A stretch of DNA of 64,000 bases from Duganella sp. Root1480D1. GTDB lineage: Bacteria > Pseudomonadota > Gammaproteobacteria > Burkholderiales > Burkholderiaceae_D. The notes under the pieces were generated by a model that saw only the letters and a list, made by a program, of their open reading frames with translations, made no database searches and was not told the origin of the DNA. Shown one piece after another: positions 17,679-27,700 of the stretch. The number at the start of each line of letters is the position of its first letter. Position 1 is the first letter of the stretch. The DNA is taken from the NCBI RefSeq assembly GCF_001427305.1, contig NZ_LMFZ01000050.1, forward strand, positions 1 to 64,000, read 5' to 3'. The position numbers and the translations under genes were made by a program.

Positions 17679-20002
17679 TGTTGGTACCCCGTTTGGCTGT
17701 ATGGACGGGCACTGGTTTCGCGGCCCCACTCTTTGTTCGGTGCTGCCTGCATGCGGAATACCAGCTCGCCGCCAGCCATGATGTCCTCATGGCGCAGGAA
17801 GGTGCGCGCCAGCGCCTTGCCGTTCAGCGTAACGCTGCCGACGTAGGCGTTGACAGCCGAAAGCTGCTCGGCGCGAATGGTGAAGCGTTTCCCGTTCGGC
17901 AGGTTGAGCGTGGCCTTGTCGACGAAGGGGCGGCCGATCACATACTCGTTGCTGCCCGGGGCGACCGGGTAGAAGCCCAACGCCGTGAAAGTGAGCCAGG
18001 CCGACATCTGGCCCAGGTCGTCATTGCCCGCCAGGCCGTCCGCCTTGTTGTGGTACTGGCTGGCGACGATCTGCGCCAGGCGTGCCTGCGTCTTCCATGG
18101 CGCGCCGGCGAAGTTGTACAGGTAGGCCACGTGGTGCGATGGCTCGTTGCCGTGTGCGTAGTGGCCAATCAGGCCGGAGATGTCTTCCATGTGGGCGTAG
18201 ACGTTCTCATCGACTTTGGCGTCGAACACCTGGTCGATCTTCGACTGCAGGCCGGCATCGCCGCCCAGCATGCTGACCAGGCCCGCATTATCGTGCGGCA
18301 TGTACCAGGAATACTGCCAGGCGCTGCCTTCGGTGTAGTCGCTGCCGAAGTTGGACTGCACCGGATTGAATGGCTCGCGGAATTCGCCAGTCGACTTGCG
18401 GGCGCGCACGAAACCAGTCCTGGTGTCGAACACATTGCGGTAGTTCTGCGCCCGCTGATAGAAGCGCGCGGCCACCTCCTTCCTGCCCATCTTCTCGGCC
18501 ATGCGCGCGATGGTCCAGTCGTCGAAGGCGTATTCCACGGTCTTGGAGGCGGCTTCCGGTTCCAGGTCGATCGGCACATAGCCCAGCTTCTTGTAGTGTT
18601 CAATGCCGCCGTAAGGGCCGTAATCGGCACTGGCTACCATGGCGGCCAGCGCTTCGTCGGCATGGATGCCCTTGATGCCTTTCATGTAGGCGTCGGCAAT
18701 CACCGGCACCGCGTGGTAGCCGATCATGCACCAGGTTTCCAGGCCGTGGAAGGCCCACACCGGCAGGATGCCGTGCGGGCTATGCTGGCGCGAAGCCACC
18801 AGCGAGTTTACGAAGTCGGCATTGCGCTGCTCCGGCTGCACCAGCGTGAGCAATGGATGCAAGGCACGGTAGGTATCCCATAGCGAGAACGTCGAGTGGT
18901 AGCGGAAGCCTTGGGCCTGGTGCACCTGGTTGTCCGGGCCGCGATACCTGCCGTCGCGGTCCATAAACAGGCTTGGCGCCAGCATGGCATGGTACAGGCT
19001 GGTATAGACCATGCTGCGCATATCGGCCGGCGCTTCGATGGCGACAGCCGACAGCGCCTCGTTCCAGGCGGCGCCTGCGCGCTGGCGTTCGGCGTCGAAG
19101 TCCCAGCCCGGCATTTCATCCAGGTTGGCCAGTGCGCCATCTTCGCTGACGCCGGATAGCGCAACCTTCACCATCAAGGTACCGTCTTCCGGCGTGCCGA
19201 AGTCGAGGGCTGCCACCAGCGCCTTGCCTTCCACCTGCACCTTGTCGGCCGGCGTCTTGCCCGGGCCGGCAAAGCCTTTATATTCAACGCCTTCTTCGCG
19301 GTTGACCAGGGCGTGGCCGGCGATGGGGCGCGAGAGCTTCATGGCGAAGTAAACCTGGCGGCCAGGCGCCCAGCCGCGCGTGATGCGCATGCCGGTAATG
19401 GTGGTGCTGTCGCGCAGGCGCAGCGACGACCACAGGTTCTTGCCGGCGTAGTCGTAAATGCTCTGGCGCAGGTCAAGGATCAGCTTCGCCTGCGCGCCCC
19501 TGGCGTAGCGGTAGCGGTGCAGGCCTACGCGTTCGCTGGCAGTCAGTTCGACGTCGACGTCGTGATCCTGCAGCCGCACCGCATAGTAGCCGGGTTCCGC
19601 GCGTTCATCCTCGTGCCGGAAGCGGGAGCGGTAGCCGCTGAACGGACGCTCCGGATAGCCTGGTTCCAGCTTGGTCTCGCCGCTGTACGGCATTAGCAGG
19701 ATATCGCCCAGGTCGGAGTGGCCGCTGCCGGAGAAATGGGTGTGGGAGAAGCCGAGGATCGAGTCGTCCTCGTAGCGGTAGCCGGCCGCCCATGGGTAGC
19801 TTTGACGGAAATGCCGCAGCTGGGTGTCCGGGCTTAGCTGCACCATGCCGAACGGGCGCGTGGCGCCGGGGAAGGTGTGGCCGTCGCCGCCCGTGCCGAT
19901 AAACACGTTGACGGCGGCCGCCGGACTGCCTGCGGGCGCCGCTTGCGCCGTGGCTGCAAGCAGCGTTGCGGTAAACAGCGCCACGAAAGGTCGGATACCC
20001 AT
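17675..20002 (-). CDS. GH92 exo-alpha-mannosidase
   Basis: A 775-residue secreted enzyme with a signal peptide (MGIRPFVALFTATLLAATAQ, then AA). The N-terminal module (from ~30) starts VNVFIGTGGDGHTFPGA, and the catalytic (alpha/alpha)6 part holds YTEGSAWQYSW, HGNEPSHH with Glu620 as probable general acid, and GNDDLGQMSAW with the Asp pair that supplies the base. It likely removes terminal mannose from fungal or plant N-glycans or mannan. It is the first gene of the GH92 pair and has AAGGAG upstream of its ATG. It has exactly the same length as its partner but is clearly diverged from it, so any duplication is old. Confidence 0.94.
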   Translation of the reverse strand: MGIRPFVALFTATLLAATAQAAPAGSPAAAVNVFIGTGGDGHTFPGATRPFGMVQLSPDTQLRHFRQSYPWAAGYRYEDDSILGFSHTHFSGSGHSDLGDILLMPYSGETKLEPGYPERPFSGYRSRFRHEDERAEPGYYAVRLQDHDVDVELTASERVGLHRYRYARGAQAKLILDLRQSIYDYAGKNLWSSLRLRDSTTITGMRITRGWAPGRQVYFAMKLSRPIAGHALVNREEGVEYKGFAGPGKTPADKVQVEGKALVAALDFGTPEDGTLMVKVALSGVSEDGALANLDEMPGWDFDAERQRAGAAWNEALSAVAIEAPADMRSMVYTSLYHAMLAPSLFMDRDGRYRGPDNQVHQAQGFRYHSTFSLWDTYRALHPLLTLVQPEQRNADFVNSLVASRQHSPHGILPVWAFHGLETWCMIGYHAVPVIADAYMKGIKGIHADEALAAMVASADYGPYGGIEHYKKLGYVPIDLEPEAASKTVEYAFDDWTIARMAEKMGRKEVAARFYQRAQNYRNVFDTRTGFVRARKSTGEFREPFNPVQSNFGSDYTEGSAWQYSWYMPHDNAGLVSMLGGDAGLQSKIDQVFDAKVDENVYAHMEDISGLIGHYAHGNEPSHHVAYLYNFAGAPWKTQARLAQIVASQYHNKADGLAGNDDLGQMSAWLTFTALGFYPVAPGSNEYVIGRPFVDKATLNLPNGKRFTIRAEQLSAVNAYVGSVTLNGKALARTFLRHEDIMAGGELVFRMQAAPNKEWGRETSARPYSQTGYQQ

Positions 20003-20090
20003 GGTGTCTCCTTTATGATGGTGCTGTTATACCTTTACCCGATATTTCCTCGCAATCGAAAGTGACAGAAACGGCGAAGTTTCAGAAAGT

Positions 20091-21845
20091 TTAGTAAACA
20101 AGGCCGGTGCGGTACACCGGATACAGGTTAAGGCGCTCGTCCCAGGTGGCATGGCGGCGGGCGAAGAAGTCCAGGCGGGCACGCGGATTATTGGCGAAAG
20201 CCGGGTCGCTTTCCAGCCTGGCTTTGAAGGCGGCGGCCAGCGCCGGATCGGCAGCCAGCATTTCACGCGCGGCCTGCTCTGCCACGTACTCCTCCATGTA
20301 CTCCTTGCGTTCCAGGTAGTTGTTGAAGAAGCCCCAGGCAGCCAGCGAATCGGCGCCGGACGGTTCCAGCATGGTCATCACGAGGCGCGACTTCGGCTGG
20401 GCAATCGGCACGAACAGGGCGCCCTTGCCTACTTCGCGCTGCTCCGTCTTCCAGGCGCCCTTCCAGCTTGCGAGCTGGTGGCCTTCGAAGGAGGTTGCGC
20501 TCAGCTTGGCTTCATCGGCGCGGAAGGCCTCAACCGCCACCTTGCCCGGCGCCTGCTCCAGGCGCTTGTAGCCGATGCCGTGCGCCTTCAGCTTCGGTTC
20601 CACCAGCGCAGCTTGCGCGGCCGGCACCAGGTAGCCACCGGCGGGTGCTTTGGCCACCACGTCCGGCACCACTTCGTCGCGCAGTGGAACGGTCCACTTC
20701 TGCGGCTTGGACTCGTCGTATTTCGTCCAGGTGCCGCCCGACACGTCGGATGGGGTGCGGCTATATTCATAGCCCGGGAAGTCGATCATTTCCGTGCGCT
20801 CGGTGGTCTTGTAGCTGAGGGGCATGTCGGCCAGCCTGGCGGCCCGTACATCGGCTTCCGCAGCGGCCCTGGCCCAGGCCGCGCCATGTTGCGCAAACTG
20901 CTCCATCAGCGAGACGATGGTGTTGCGCGTCACCTTCACGCGGTGCGGGTAATCGCGCCACGAGTGGGTTTCCACCAGCATGGCAAAGCGGTTACGCAGC
21001 GGGAAATAGCCGGTCGAAAATCGCGGCGTGGCCATGCTGTCGACGAAGCCTGAATCCGGTTGGTCGGTCTTGTCGAAAGAGATGTAGAAGTGGCGCGGGT
21101 CGGAACCCTGCTTGCGCAAGTCGGCCATGACGTTGTCGCGCAATTCCTTGCCAAGCGGGAGCAGGGCCGCGTCGCCGCCGTGCAGCGGTTCGACCTGGAT
21201 CGACACGTCGGGCTGGAACTTGGCGCCGTCGGTCACGTGAAGGTCGATATAAGCCAGCGGGTCCCATTCGTTGACCAGCTTGAGCATGGCCTGCATTTCC
21301 GGCGCATCGGCTTTCACGTAGTCGCGATTGAGGTTGTAATTCTGCGCGGTGACGCGCCAGCCCATCTCCGCCGGGCCGCGCTGGTTGGGGCGGTTGTTCT
21401 TGCCGAAGCGCTCGTGGCCGTCGACGTTGAAAACGGGGACGAACAGCACTACCTGCTTGTCAAGCGCACCGGCGGCAGCCTTGCCGTCCAGCGCTTCGCG
21501 CAGTGCCCAGAAGCCGGCATCCTTGCCGTCGATCTCGCCGGCATGAATGCCGCCCTGCACCAGCAGCACCGGCAGCTTGCGCTGTCTGGCCGCGACGGCA
21601 GTCAGCGCGCCGGTGCGCGAGATGGCCAGCGCCAGCATCGGACGTCCTTCCGGTGTTTCGCCGAAGGAGAAGCAGCGCACTGCTTTCGGGTAAGCCCTCT
21701 GGTAATCCGCGCACAGGCGCTGCACTTCGTCGTAGCGGCCAGTGGCGTGGTAGCCGGAGCGTTCCGCCACCGTGCTGAGGTCAGGGGCGGCTTGCGCCAG
21801 CGGGAAAGCGGCAAACAGGGAAAGCAGTACAGCAGTACGAATCAT
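20091..21845 (-). CDS. Secreted M14 zinc carboxypeptidase
   Basis: A 584-residue protein with a signal peptide (~1-19, ending LAQA). M14 zinc ligands are seen in GGIHAGEIDGKD (His-x2-Glu) and a later His in IDLHVTDG; NLNRDY carries the substrate-binding Asn-Arg. It would trim C-terminal residues or cleave peptides in the periplasm or outside. The start at 21845 opens the signal peptide; 41 upstream codons are open but are 5' UTR. The ribosome site GGAG sits in the 3' arm of an 11-bp hairpin. Its neighbours are the GH92 pair and a TonB receptor, suggesting glycoprotein use. Confidence 0.9.
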   Translation of the reverse strand: MIRTAVLLSLFAAFPLAQAAPDLSTVAERSGYHATGRYDEVQRLCADYQRAYPKAVRCFSFGETPEGRPMLALAISRTGALTAVAARQRKLPVLLVQGGIHAGEIDGKDAGFWALREALDGKAAAGALDKQVVLFVPVFNVDGHERFGKNNRPNQRGPAEMGWRVTAQNYNLNRDYVKADAPEMQAMLKLVNEWDPLAYIDLHVTDGAKFQPDVSIQVEPLHGGDAALLPLGKELRDNVMADLRKQGSDPRHFYISFDKTDQPDSGFVDSMATPRFSTGYFPLRNRFAMLVETHSWRDYPHRVKVTRNTIVSLMEQFAQHGAAWARAAAEADVRAARLADMPLSYKTTERTEMIDFPGYEYSRTPSDVSGGTWTKYDESKPQKWTVPLRDEVVPDVVAKAPAGGYLVPAAQAALVEPKLKAHGIGYKRLEQAPGKVAVEAFRADEAKLSATSFEGHQLASWKGAWKTEQREVGKGALFVPIAQPKSRLVMTMLEPSGADSLAAWGFFNNYLERKEYMEEYVAEQAAREMLAADPALAAAFKARLESDPAFANNPRARLDFFARRHATWDERLNLYPVYRTGLVY

Positions 21846-21849
21846 TTCT

Positions 21850-21887
21850 ATGCTCCGGCGGTTGTGGAAAAGCGCCGGAGCATTATA
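21850..21887 (-). promoter_or_regulatory. TATAAT box overlapping a hairpin that buries the ribosome site
   Basis: On the minus strand, TATAAT (21882-21887) overlaps the 5' edge of an inverted repeat. The 11-bp arms are at 21850-21860 and 21873-21883 and the loop is 12 nt. The GGAG ribosome site (21853-21856) is in the 3' arm, 7 nt from the ATG at 21845. Transcripts from the TATAAT box would start inside the 5' arm and leave GGAG free. Read-through transcripts from the TonB receptor gene would carry the complete, inhibitory hairpin. The -35 region is poor. Confidence 0.5.
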
Positions 21888-21971
21888 GTGCGCTTCAGAA
21901 ACGCCGGTACGGGCGCGCCACCGCAAACAGCGCCACGCTTGCGGCGTTTCGCCAACAATAATTACCACATA

Positions 21972-24647
21972 TCAAGAGCCGAAATGGTAATTCACCTCCA
22001 GCCAGACCTGGCGGCCTGCCGGGCTGTAGTTGCCTACCGGGTAGTAAGGCCAGCCGCCGCTGGCGTCATGCTTGATGCGGTTGAACAAGTTGTTTACGGC
22101 CAGCGATACGCTGGTGCGCTGGTTCAGCTTGACTACCGAGCTGGCGTTGACCAGGGTGGTCGGGGTCAGCCAGGCTTCGCCGGCGGCATCAGGCACCTTG
22201 CCGTAGCGCTGCAGGAACAGGGTGTTCGACCAGGCGCCGGCATTCCAGGTCAGGCTGGCATTCAACTTGTCGCGCCAGTCGTAGTTGCCCAGGTCGTCCT
22301 TGTCGTTGTTCAGCGGGTCGGCGGCGAACTGGCGCGACTCCTGTTTCAGGGTCTTCGAGTAGTTCACCTTGGTGATGAAATTGCCGTAGCCCTTGGTACG
22401 CAGGACGTACCTGGCCGACAGGTCGATGCCGCTGACCTTGGTCGACGCAGCATTGATCGGGTTGACCAGGATCTGCTTGATCTCGCCTGGCTTGTTCAGC
22501 GCATTGTCGGCGTAACGGACGATGCGGCGAATCGCATCGGCGCAGGTCGGCGAAGCGAGGTCGCCCTTGATGCGGCATTCAGCTTCATCGCGCAGCAGCT
22601 TGTCGGCGCTCAGGTTGGTGACCAGGTCGTCGATGCGGATCTTCCAGTAGTCCAGCGTGACGTCGAAGTCGGCGCTCGGCGACCAGACAGCGCCCAAGCC
22701 GGCCGAGCGCCCCTTTTCCGAACGCAGGTCCTTGCTGCCGGTCTGCACATAGTCCGCGCCGGGCGAGTAATTCGCAAAATCGCAATCGGCCACCGGCTGG
22801 CCGGCCTTGGCGCAGCGGTAATAGTCCGTGGTGGACGAGTAGTAGCCGGTGCCGCGCGCTTTGTAGATGTAATTCATGTCCGGCGCGCGGAAGCTGGTCG
22901 CGACATTCCCGCGCAGCAGGAACTGCGCGGCTGGCCGCCATTCCAGGCCGCCGTTGTAGGTGAACTTGCCGTCGCCGCGGCCGGCGAATGAGTAATGATC
23001 GTAGCGGCCTGCCAGCGTGCCGGCCAGCGTATTCACCAGCGGGATGCTGGCCTCGGCGCCGAGCGCGTAGCGCTTGCGGGTGCCGGCCGTCACGTCTGAC
23101 GGCACCAGCGTGTTGAAGTAGCCCTGGTTGATGCGCGGATCGGGAGCGTTGGAGAAGCCTTGCTTGCCCAGTTCCGCCACGGTGGCAACCTTGACCGGGC
23201 CGGCCGGCAGCGTGAAGACTTCGCCGTTGGCCGTCAGGCTCAGGGTATTGGTCCAGGACTTGTCGTCGCTGACCGATTCACCGGTGATGGTATTGAATTC
23301 GCCCGGCGTCAGGCGCGTGGTCAATCGCGCCGGGTCGGGAGCGAAGATAGCGACGCCGCTGGCATTCACACCCAGTTGCTGGCCGAGGAAGAAGCTGTCG
23401 ATATTGGCCAGCGCACGCTGGGTGTGGTTCTGGCTCTTGTACTGCGAGGCAGTGTAGCCGGCCTCATAGTTCCACGAGGTGTGCGGGACCTGGCCGCGCA
23501 AGCCCAGCGACAGCGATGCCGCCTGGTCGTCCCAGCGGCGGTTGTAACGCTCTACGCCGCCCATTTCTTCCGGCGAAATGTAGCGGCTCCACGCTTCATA
23601 GCGGCTGCTGTTCTGGTTCCAGAAATAGTTGTCGGTGGCCGAGCGCGAGGTCCACGACGGGCCGCGCGTGTTGTTGCTGCTGCGGTTGTTGCCGTAAAGC
23701 GCTTCCGCAAACAGCGTGGTGGTCGCGGACAGCTCATAATTGGCGCTGCCGAACAGGTTCTGGCTGCTGTTCTTGGTCTGGATGGTCCAGTAGGTCGGGC
23801 CGACCTTCGGGCTGGCACAGTAGCTACCCGCCTTGGCCGTGTACCTGGCGGTGCTGGCGCCGAACAGGTCGCCGATGTCGGAGCAGGCAGTGCCCAGGTC
23901 GATGTATTTGCCGCTGCTGACGTTCTTGCGCGCCAGGACGGAAGTCGGCGCCACGCCGGTCTTGCTGGCCATGAAGTCGCGGTCGGCGCTCCACAGCGGG
24001 TCGCGCTCCAGCAACTCCACGCTGAATATGGTGTTCAGCTTGTCGAAGCTCTGGCCGCCGGTAAATTGCAGGCGCTTGTCTCCGCCGCCGCCGCGCGTTG
24101 TGGTGCCGGCCTTGAGGTTGATGTCGTAACCGTTGGCTTGCTTCTTCAGGATGATGTTGACCACGCCCGCAATCGCGTCGGAGCCGTAGACGGCCGATGC
24201 GCCGCCGCTCAGGATCTCGATGCGTTCCACCACGCTCGATGGAATATTGGCCAGGTTGGTGAAGTTGACCGTACCCTCGTATGCGATCGGGAAGTCGGCC
24301 ATGCGGCGGCCGTTCAGCAGCACCAGCGTATGGTTCGGTCCCAGTCCTCGCAGGCTGATGGCGTTGGCCGATGGCGTGAAAGTGTTGCCGTAGTCTGCGC
24401 CCTGCACGAAGCCGCTGTTCTGCGACTGGTTGGTCAGTGCGTCGAACACGTTCTTGTAGCCTTGCTTGGTGATGTCCTCGCCGGTGATGACGGTCACCGC
24501 CGATGGGCCTTCCAGGCTGGCGCGCGGGATGCGCGAGCCGGTGATCACGACGGCCGCCGGCGATGCTGTTTCCTGGGCATGCGCCACGCCGGCCAGCAAA
24601 ACGAAAGCGCCTGCCGCCAACGGTTTCAATTTGAATTTTGTCTGCAT
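21972..24647 (-). CDS. TonB-dependent outer-membrane receptor
   Basis: An 891-residue receptor with a signal peptide (MQTKFKLKPLAAGAFVLLAG, ending AHAQ). The plug domain (~35-160) starts with a TonB-box-like AAVVITGSRIPR and has LRGLGPNHTLVLLNGRRM and IEILSGGASAVYGSDAIAGVVNIILKK. A 22-strand barrel follows and ends in Phe-Gly-Ser (VNYHFGS). This subfamily is common in organisms that import peptides or oligosaccharides. No ExbBD, siderophore or regulator genes are adjacent. The flanking M14 peptidase and GH92 genes suggest a breakdown product of glycoproteins as ligand; that is inference. Confidence 0.93.
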   Translation of the reverse strand: MQTKFKLKPLAAGAFVLLAGVAHAQETASPAAVVITGSRIPRASLEGPSAVTVITGEDITKQGYKNVFDALTNQSQNSGFVQGADYGNTFTPSANAISLRGLGPNHTLVLLNGRRMADFPIAYEGTVNFTNLANIPSSVVERIEILSGGASAVYGSDAIAGVVNIILKKQANGYDINLKAGTTTRGGGGDKRLQFTGGQSFDKLNTIFSVELLERDPLWSADRDFMASKTGVAPTSVLARKNVSSGKYIDLGTACSDIGDLFGASTARYTAKAGSYCASPKVGPTYWTIQTKNSSQNLFGSANYELSATTTLFAEALYGNNRSSNNTRGPSWTSRSATDNYFWNQNSSRYEAWSRYISPEEMGGVERYNRRWDDQAASLSLGLRGQVPHTSWNYEAGYTASQYKSQNHTQRALANIDSFFLGQQLGVNASGVAIFAPDPARLTTRLTPGEFNTITGESVSDDKSWTNTLSLTANGEVFTLPAGPVKVATVAELGKQGFSNAPDPRINQGYFNTLVPSDVTAGTRKRYALGAEASIPLVNTLAGTLAGRYDHYSFAGRGDGKFTYNGGLEWRPAAQFLLRGNVATSFRAPDMNYIYKARGTGYYSSTTDYYRCAKAGQPVADCDFANYSPGADYVQTGSKDLRSEKGRSAGLGAVWSPSADFDVTLDYWKIRIDDLVTNLSADKLLRDEAECRIKGDLASPTCADAIRRIVRYADNALNKPGEIKQILVNPINAASTKVSGIDLSARYVLRTKGYGNFITKVNYSKTLKQESRQFAADPLNNDKDDLGNYDWRDKLNASLTWNAGAWSNTLFLQRYGKVPDAAGEAWLTPTTLVNASSVVKLNQRTSVSLAVNNLFNRIKHDASGGWPYYPVGNYSPAGRQVWLEVNYHFGS

Positions 24648-24730
24648 TGAAGTGGTCCTCTTGTGAAGAGGCGCCACCTTATCAAGCCGGTCTTTATTAC
24701 TGAACGAATGATTTTGCAGATCCTTATGAA

Positions 24731-24757
24731 AAAAGCCGGGGACTCGCCCCGGCTTTT
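24731..24757 (-). terminator. Rho-independent terminator after the indolepyruvate oxidoreductase gene
   Basis: Perfect 11-bp arms (24731-24741 and 24747-24757, AAAAGCCGGGG/CCCCGGCTTTT) with a 5-nt loop, 18 nt beyond the stop codon at 24775. A tract of T follows in both directions, so it can work on either strand. A smaller hairpin (GAAACC/GGTTTC) overlaps the stop codon. Confidence 0.9.
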
Positions 24758-24774
24758 CAGGAAACCGCGTGGTT

Positions 24775-27700
24775 TCAGGCTGCGTGCGTTGCGACAGCCG
24801 GTTTGCTGAACTCTGCCAGCAGCGATGCTTCCTTCTGCTTGGCGGCCTTCAGGTGGCGCTCCTTGACGTGGCCGTAGCCGCGGATGTCTTCAGGAATGCG
24901 CGCGATAGACACTGCGGTCGCCAGGTTATCGGCAGTCAGCTTGTCCAGGAGACCGGACACAGTGTTGCGGTATTCGCCGATCAGGGCGCGTTCCATCTTG
25001 CGCTCTGCGGTGTAGCCGAAGACGTCGAGGGCGGTGCCGCGCAGGCCCTTGAACTTGGCCAGCACGCTGAAGGCTTTCAGCATCCATGGGCCGAATTCCT
25101 GCTTGACCAGATGGCCTTCCTTATCCTTCTTCACCAGCAGCGGAGGCGCCAGGTGGAATTTCACCTTGTAGTCGCCTTCGAACATGCTTTCGATCTTGGC
25201 ACGGAAGGCCGGGTCGCTGTGCAGGCGTGCCACTTCATACTCGTCCTTGTAGGCCATCAGCTTGTAGAAGTAGCGGGCTACGGCTTCGGTCAGCTTCTTC
25301 GAACCGAAGGCGCCTTCAGCCGCTTGCACCTGCGCCACGAAGTCGCTGTACTGCCTGGCGTATGCCGCGTCCTGGTAAGCAGTCAGCAGTTCCACGCGCT
25401 TGGCGATGATCTCTTCCAGCGTCTGGGTGCGCTTGAATTCGATCACGGTCGCTGGCGTGGCCAGCTTGGTCACCGCGGCGGTGTCGTGCGCGCAGTAGCG
25501 GCCCCAGTTGAAAGCTGCCTTGTTGAACGGCACGGACACGCCATTCAGCTCGATCGCCTTCATCAGCGACGCTTCCGACAGAGGCACGTGGCCTTTCTGG
25601 AACGAGTAGCCCAGCATGAACATATTGGTCGCGATCGAATCGCCCATCAGCGCAGTAGCGATCTTGCCGGCGTCGACGAAGTCCACATTGGATTCGCCGC
25701 AGGCGCGCTTGATCTCGGACTGGGAAGAAGTGCCTGGGAACTGCCAGTCGGGGTTCTTCACGAAGGCCGCCGTGGTAGCGCCGGTCGAGTTGATGGCAGC
25801 ATAAGTGCGGCCTTCGCCCATGCGCGACAGCGCGTCTTTCGAGGCGGTCACGATCTGGTCGCAGCCGATCACCAGGTTGGCACTGCCAGTGCCGACGCGG
25901 GTCGAGTGCAGGTCGGCCTGCTTGTCGGCCAGGCGCACGTGCGACATCACCGGACCGCCCTTCTGGGCCAGGCCGGACATGTCCAGCACGATGGCGCCCT
26001 TGCCTTCCACGTGTGCCGCAACGGCCAGGATCTGGCCGACGGTCACCACGCCGGTGCCGCCGATACCGGTGATCAGGATGCCGTATGGATTCGCAGTCGA
26101 AGGGATCACAGGAGCAGGCAATGCCGGCACTTCTCCGCCGCCCGCTGCAGCTGCTTTCTTCGGCTTTTTCAGGCCGCCGCCTTCCACCGTCACGAAGGAC
26201 GGGCAGAAACCGTTCACGCAGGAGAAGTCCTTGTTGCAGCTGGACTGGTTGATCTGGCGCTTGCGGCCCAGTTCAGTTTCCAGCGGCTCCACCGACAGGC
26301 AGTTGGACTGCACGGAGCAGTCGCCGCAGCCTTCGCAGACGGCTTCGTTGATCACGGCGCGCTTGGCCGGGTCAGGGTACTCGCCTTTTTTGCGGCGGCG
26401 ACGCTTCTCGGAGGCGCAGGTCTGGTCGTAGATCATGGCCGACACGCCCGGCTTGTCGCGCAGTTCCTTCTGCACGTCCATCAGTTCGGAACGGTGGCGC
26501 ACGGTGACGCCTGGCGCCCAGTTGTAATCGTCCGGATATTTTTCAGGATCGTCGGTGACCACGATGATCGGGGTCACGCCTTCCGCCGCGATCTGGCGCG
26601 AGATCATGCCTGGGTCGAGCGGACCGTCCACGTTCTGGCCGCCGGTCATTGCCACGGCGTCGTTGTACAGGATCTTGTAGGTGATGTTCACCTTTGCCGC
26701 CACGGCAGCGCGGATCGCCAGGATGCCGGAGTGGAAATAGGTACCGTCGCCGAGGTTGGTGAAGACGTGCTTCTCATTGGTGAACGGCGCCTGGCCAACC
26801 CAGGTCACGCCTTCCGCGCCCATATGGGTGAAGGTGGACGTCTCGCGGTCCATCCACAGCACCATGTAGTGGCAGCCGATACCTGCCATGGCGCGCGAGC
26901 CCTCCGGCACCTTGGTCGAGGAGTTGTGCGGGCAGCCGGAGCAGAAGTAAGGGATACGGTCCGTTTCCGGATTGGCCTTGGCCGGCAGGTTTTTCAGCGC
27001 TGCTTCCTTGGCTTCCAGGAAGGCGATACGCTCTTTCACGCGTGCCGCGACCGGATGGTCCTTGCAATAGTGCTCGATGCGCGAAGCGATGGCGCGTGCG
27101 ATCTGGGCCGGGTTCAGTTCATAGGTCGCAGGCAGCAGCCAGTCGCCGTGGCCGGTCTTGCCCTTGTTGCTCCACTCGCCGGTGTCGTCGAATTTGCCGA
27201 CCACGCGCGGACGCTCGCCGTCCGGCAGGTTGTACAGCTCTTCCTTCAGCGCGTATTCCAGGATCTGGCGCTTTTCTTCCACCACCAGGATCTCGTCCAG
27301 GCCCTTGGCGAATTCGTGCACGCCGTCCGCTTCCAGCGGCCAGGTCATGCCGATCTTGTACAGGCGGATGCCGATATCGGCCGCGGCTTGTTCGTCGATG
27401 CCCAGGTCGGCCAGCGCCTGGCGGGTGTCCAGGTAGGACTTGCCGGCGGTGATGATGCCGATCTTCGGCTTCGGCGCATCCCAGATGATCTTGTTCAGCT
27501 TATTGGCGCGGCAGTAGGCCAGCGCGGCGTACCACTTGTAGCTGTTCATGCGCACTTCCATGTCCAGCACGGTGTCCGGCCAGCGGATATTCAGGCCGCC
27601 CGCCGGCAGCTCGAAGTCTTCCGGCATCTGGATCTGGACGCGGTCCGGGTCGAAGTCGACCACCGCGCCCGACTCGATGATGTCCGTCACGCACTTCATC

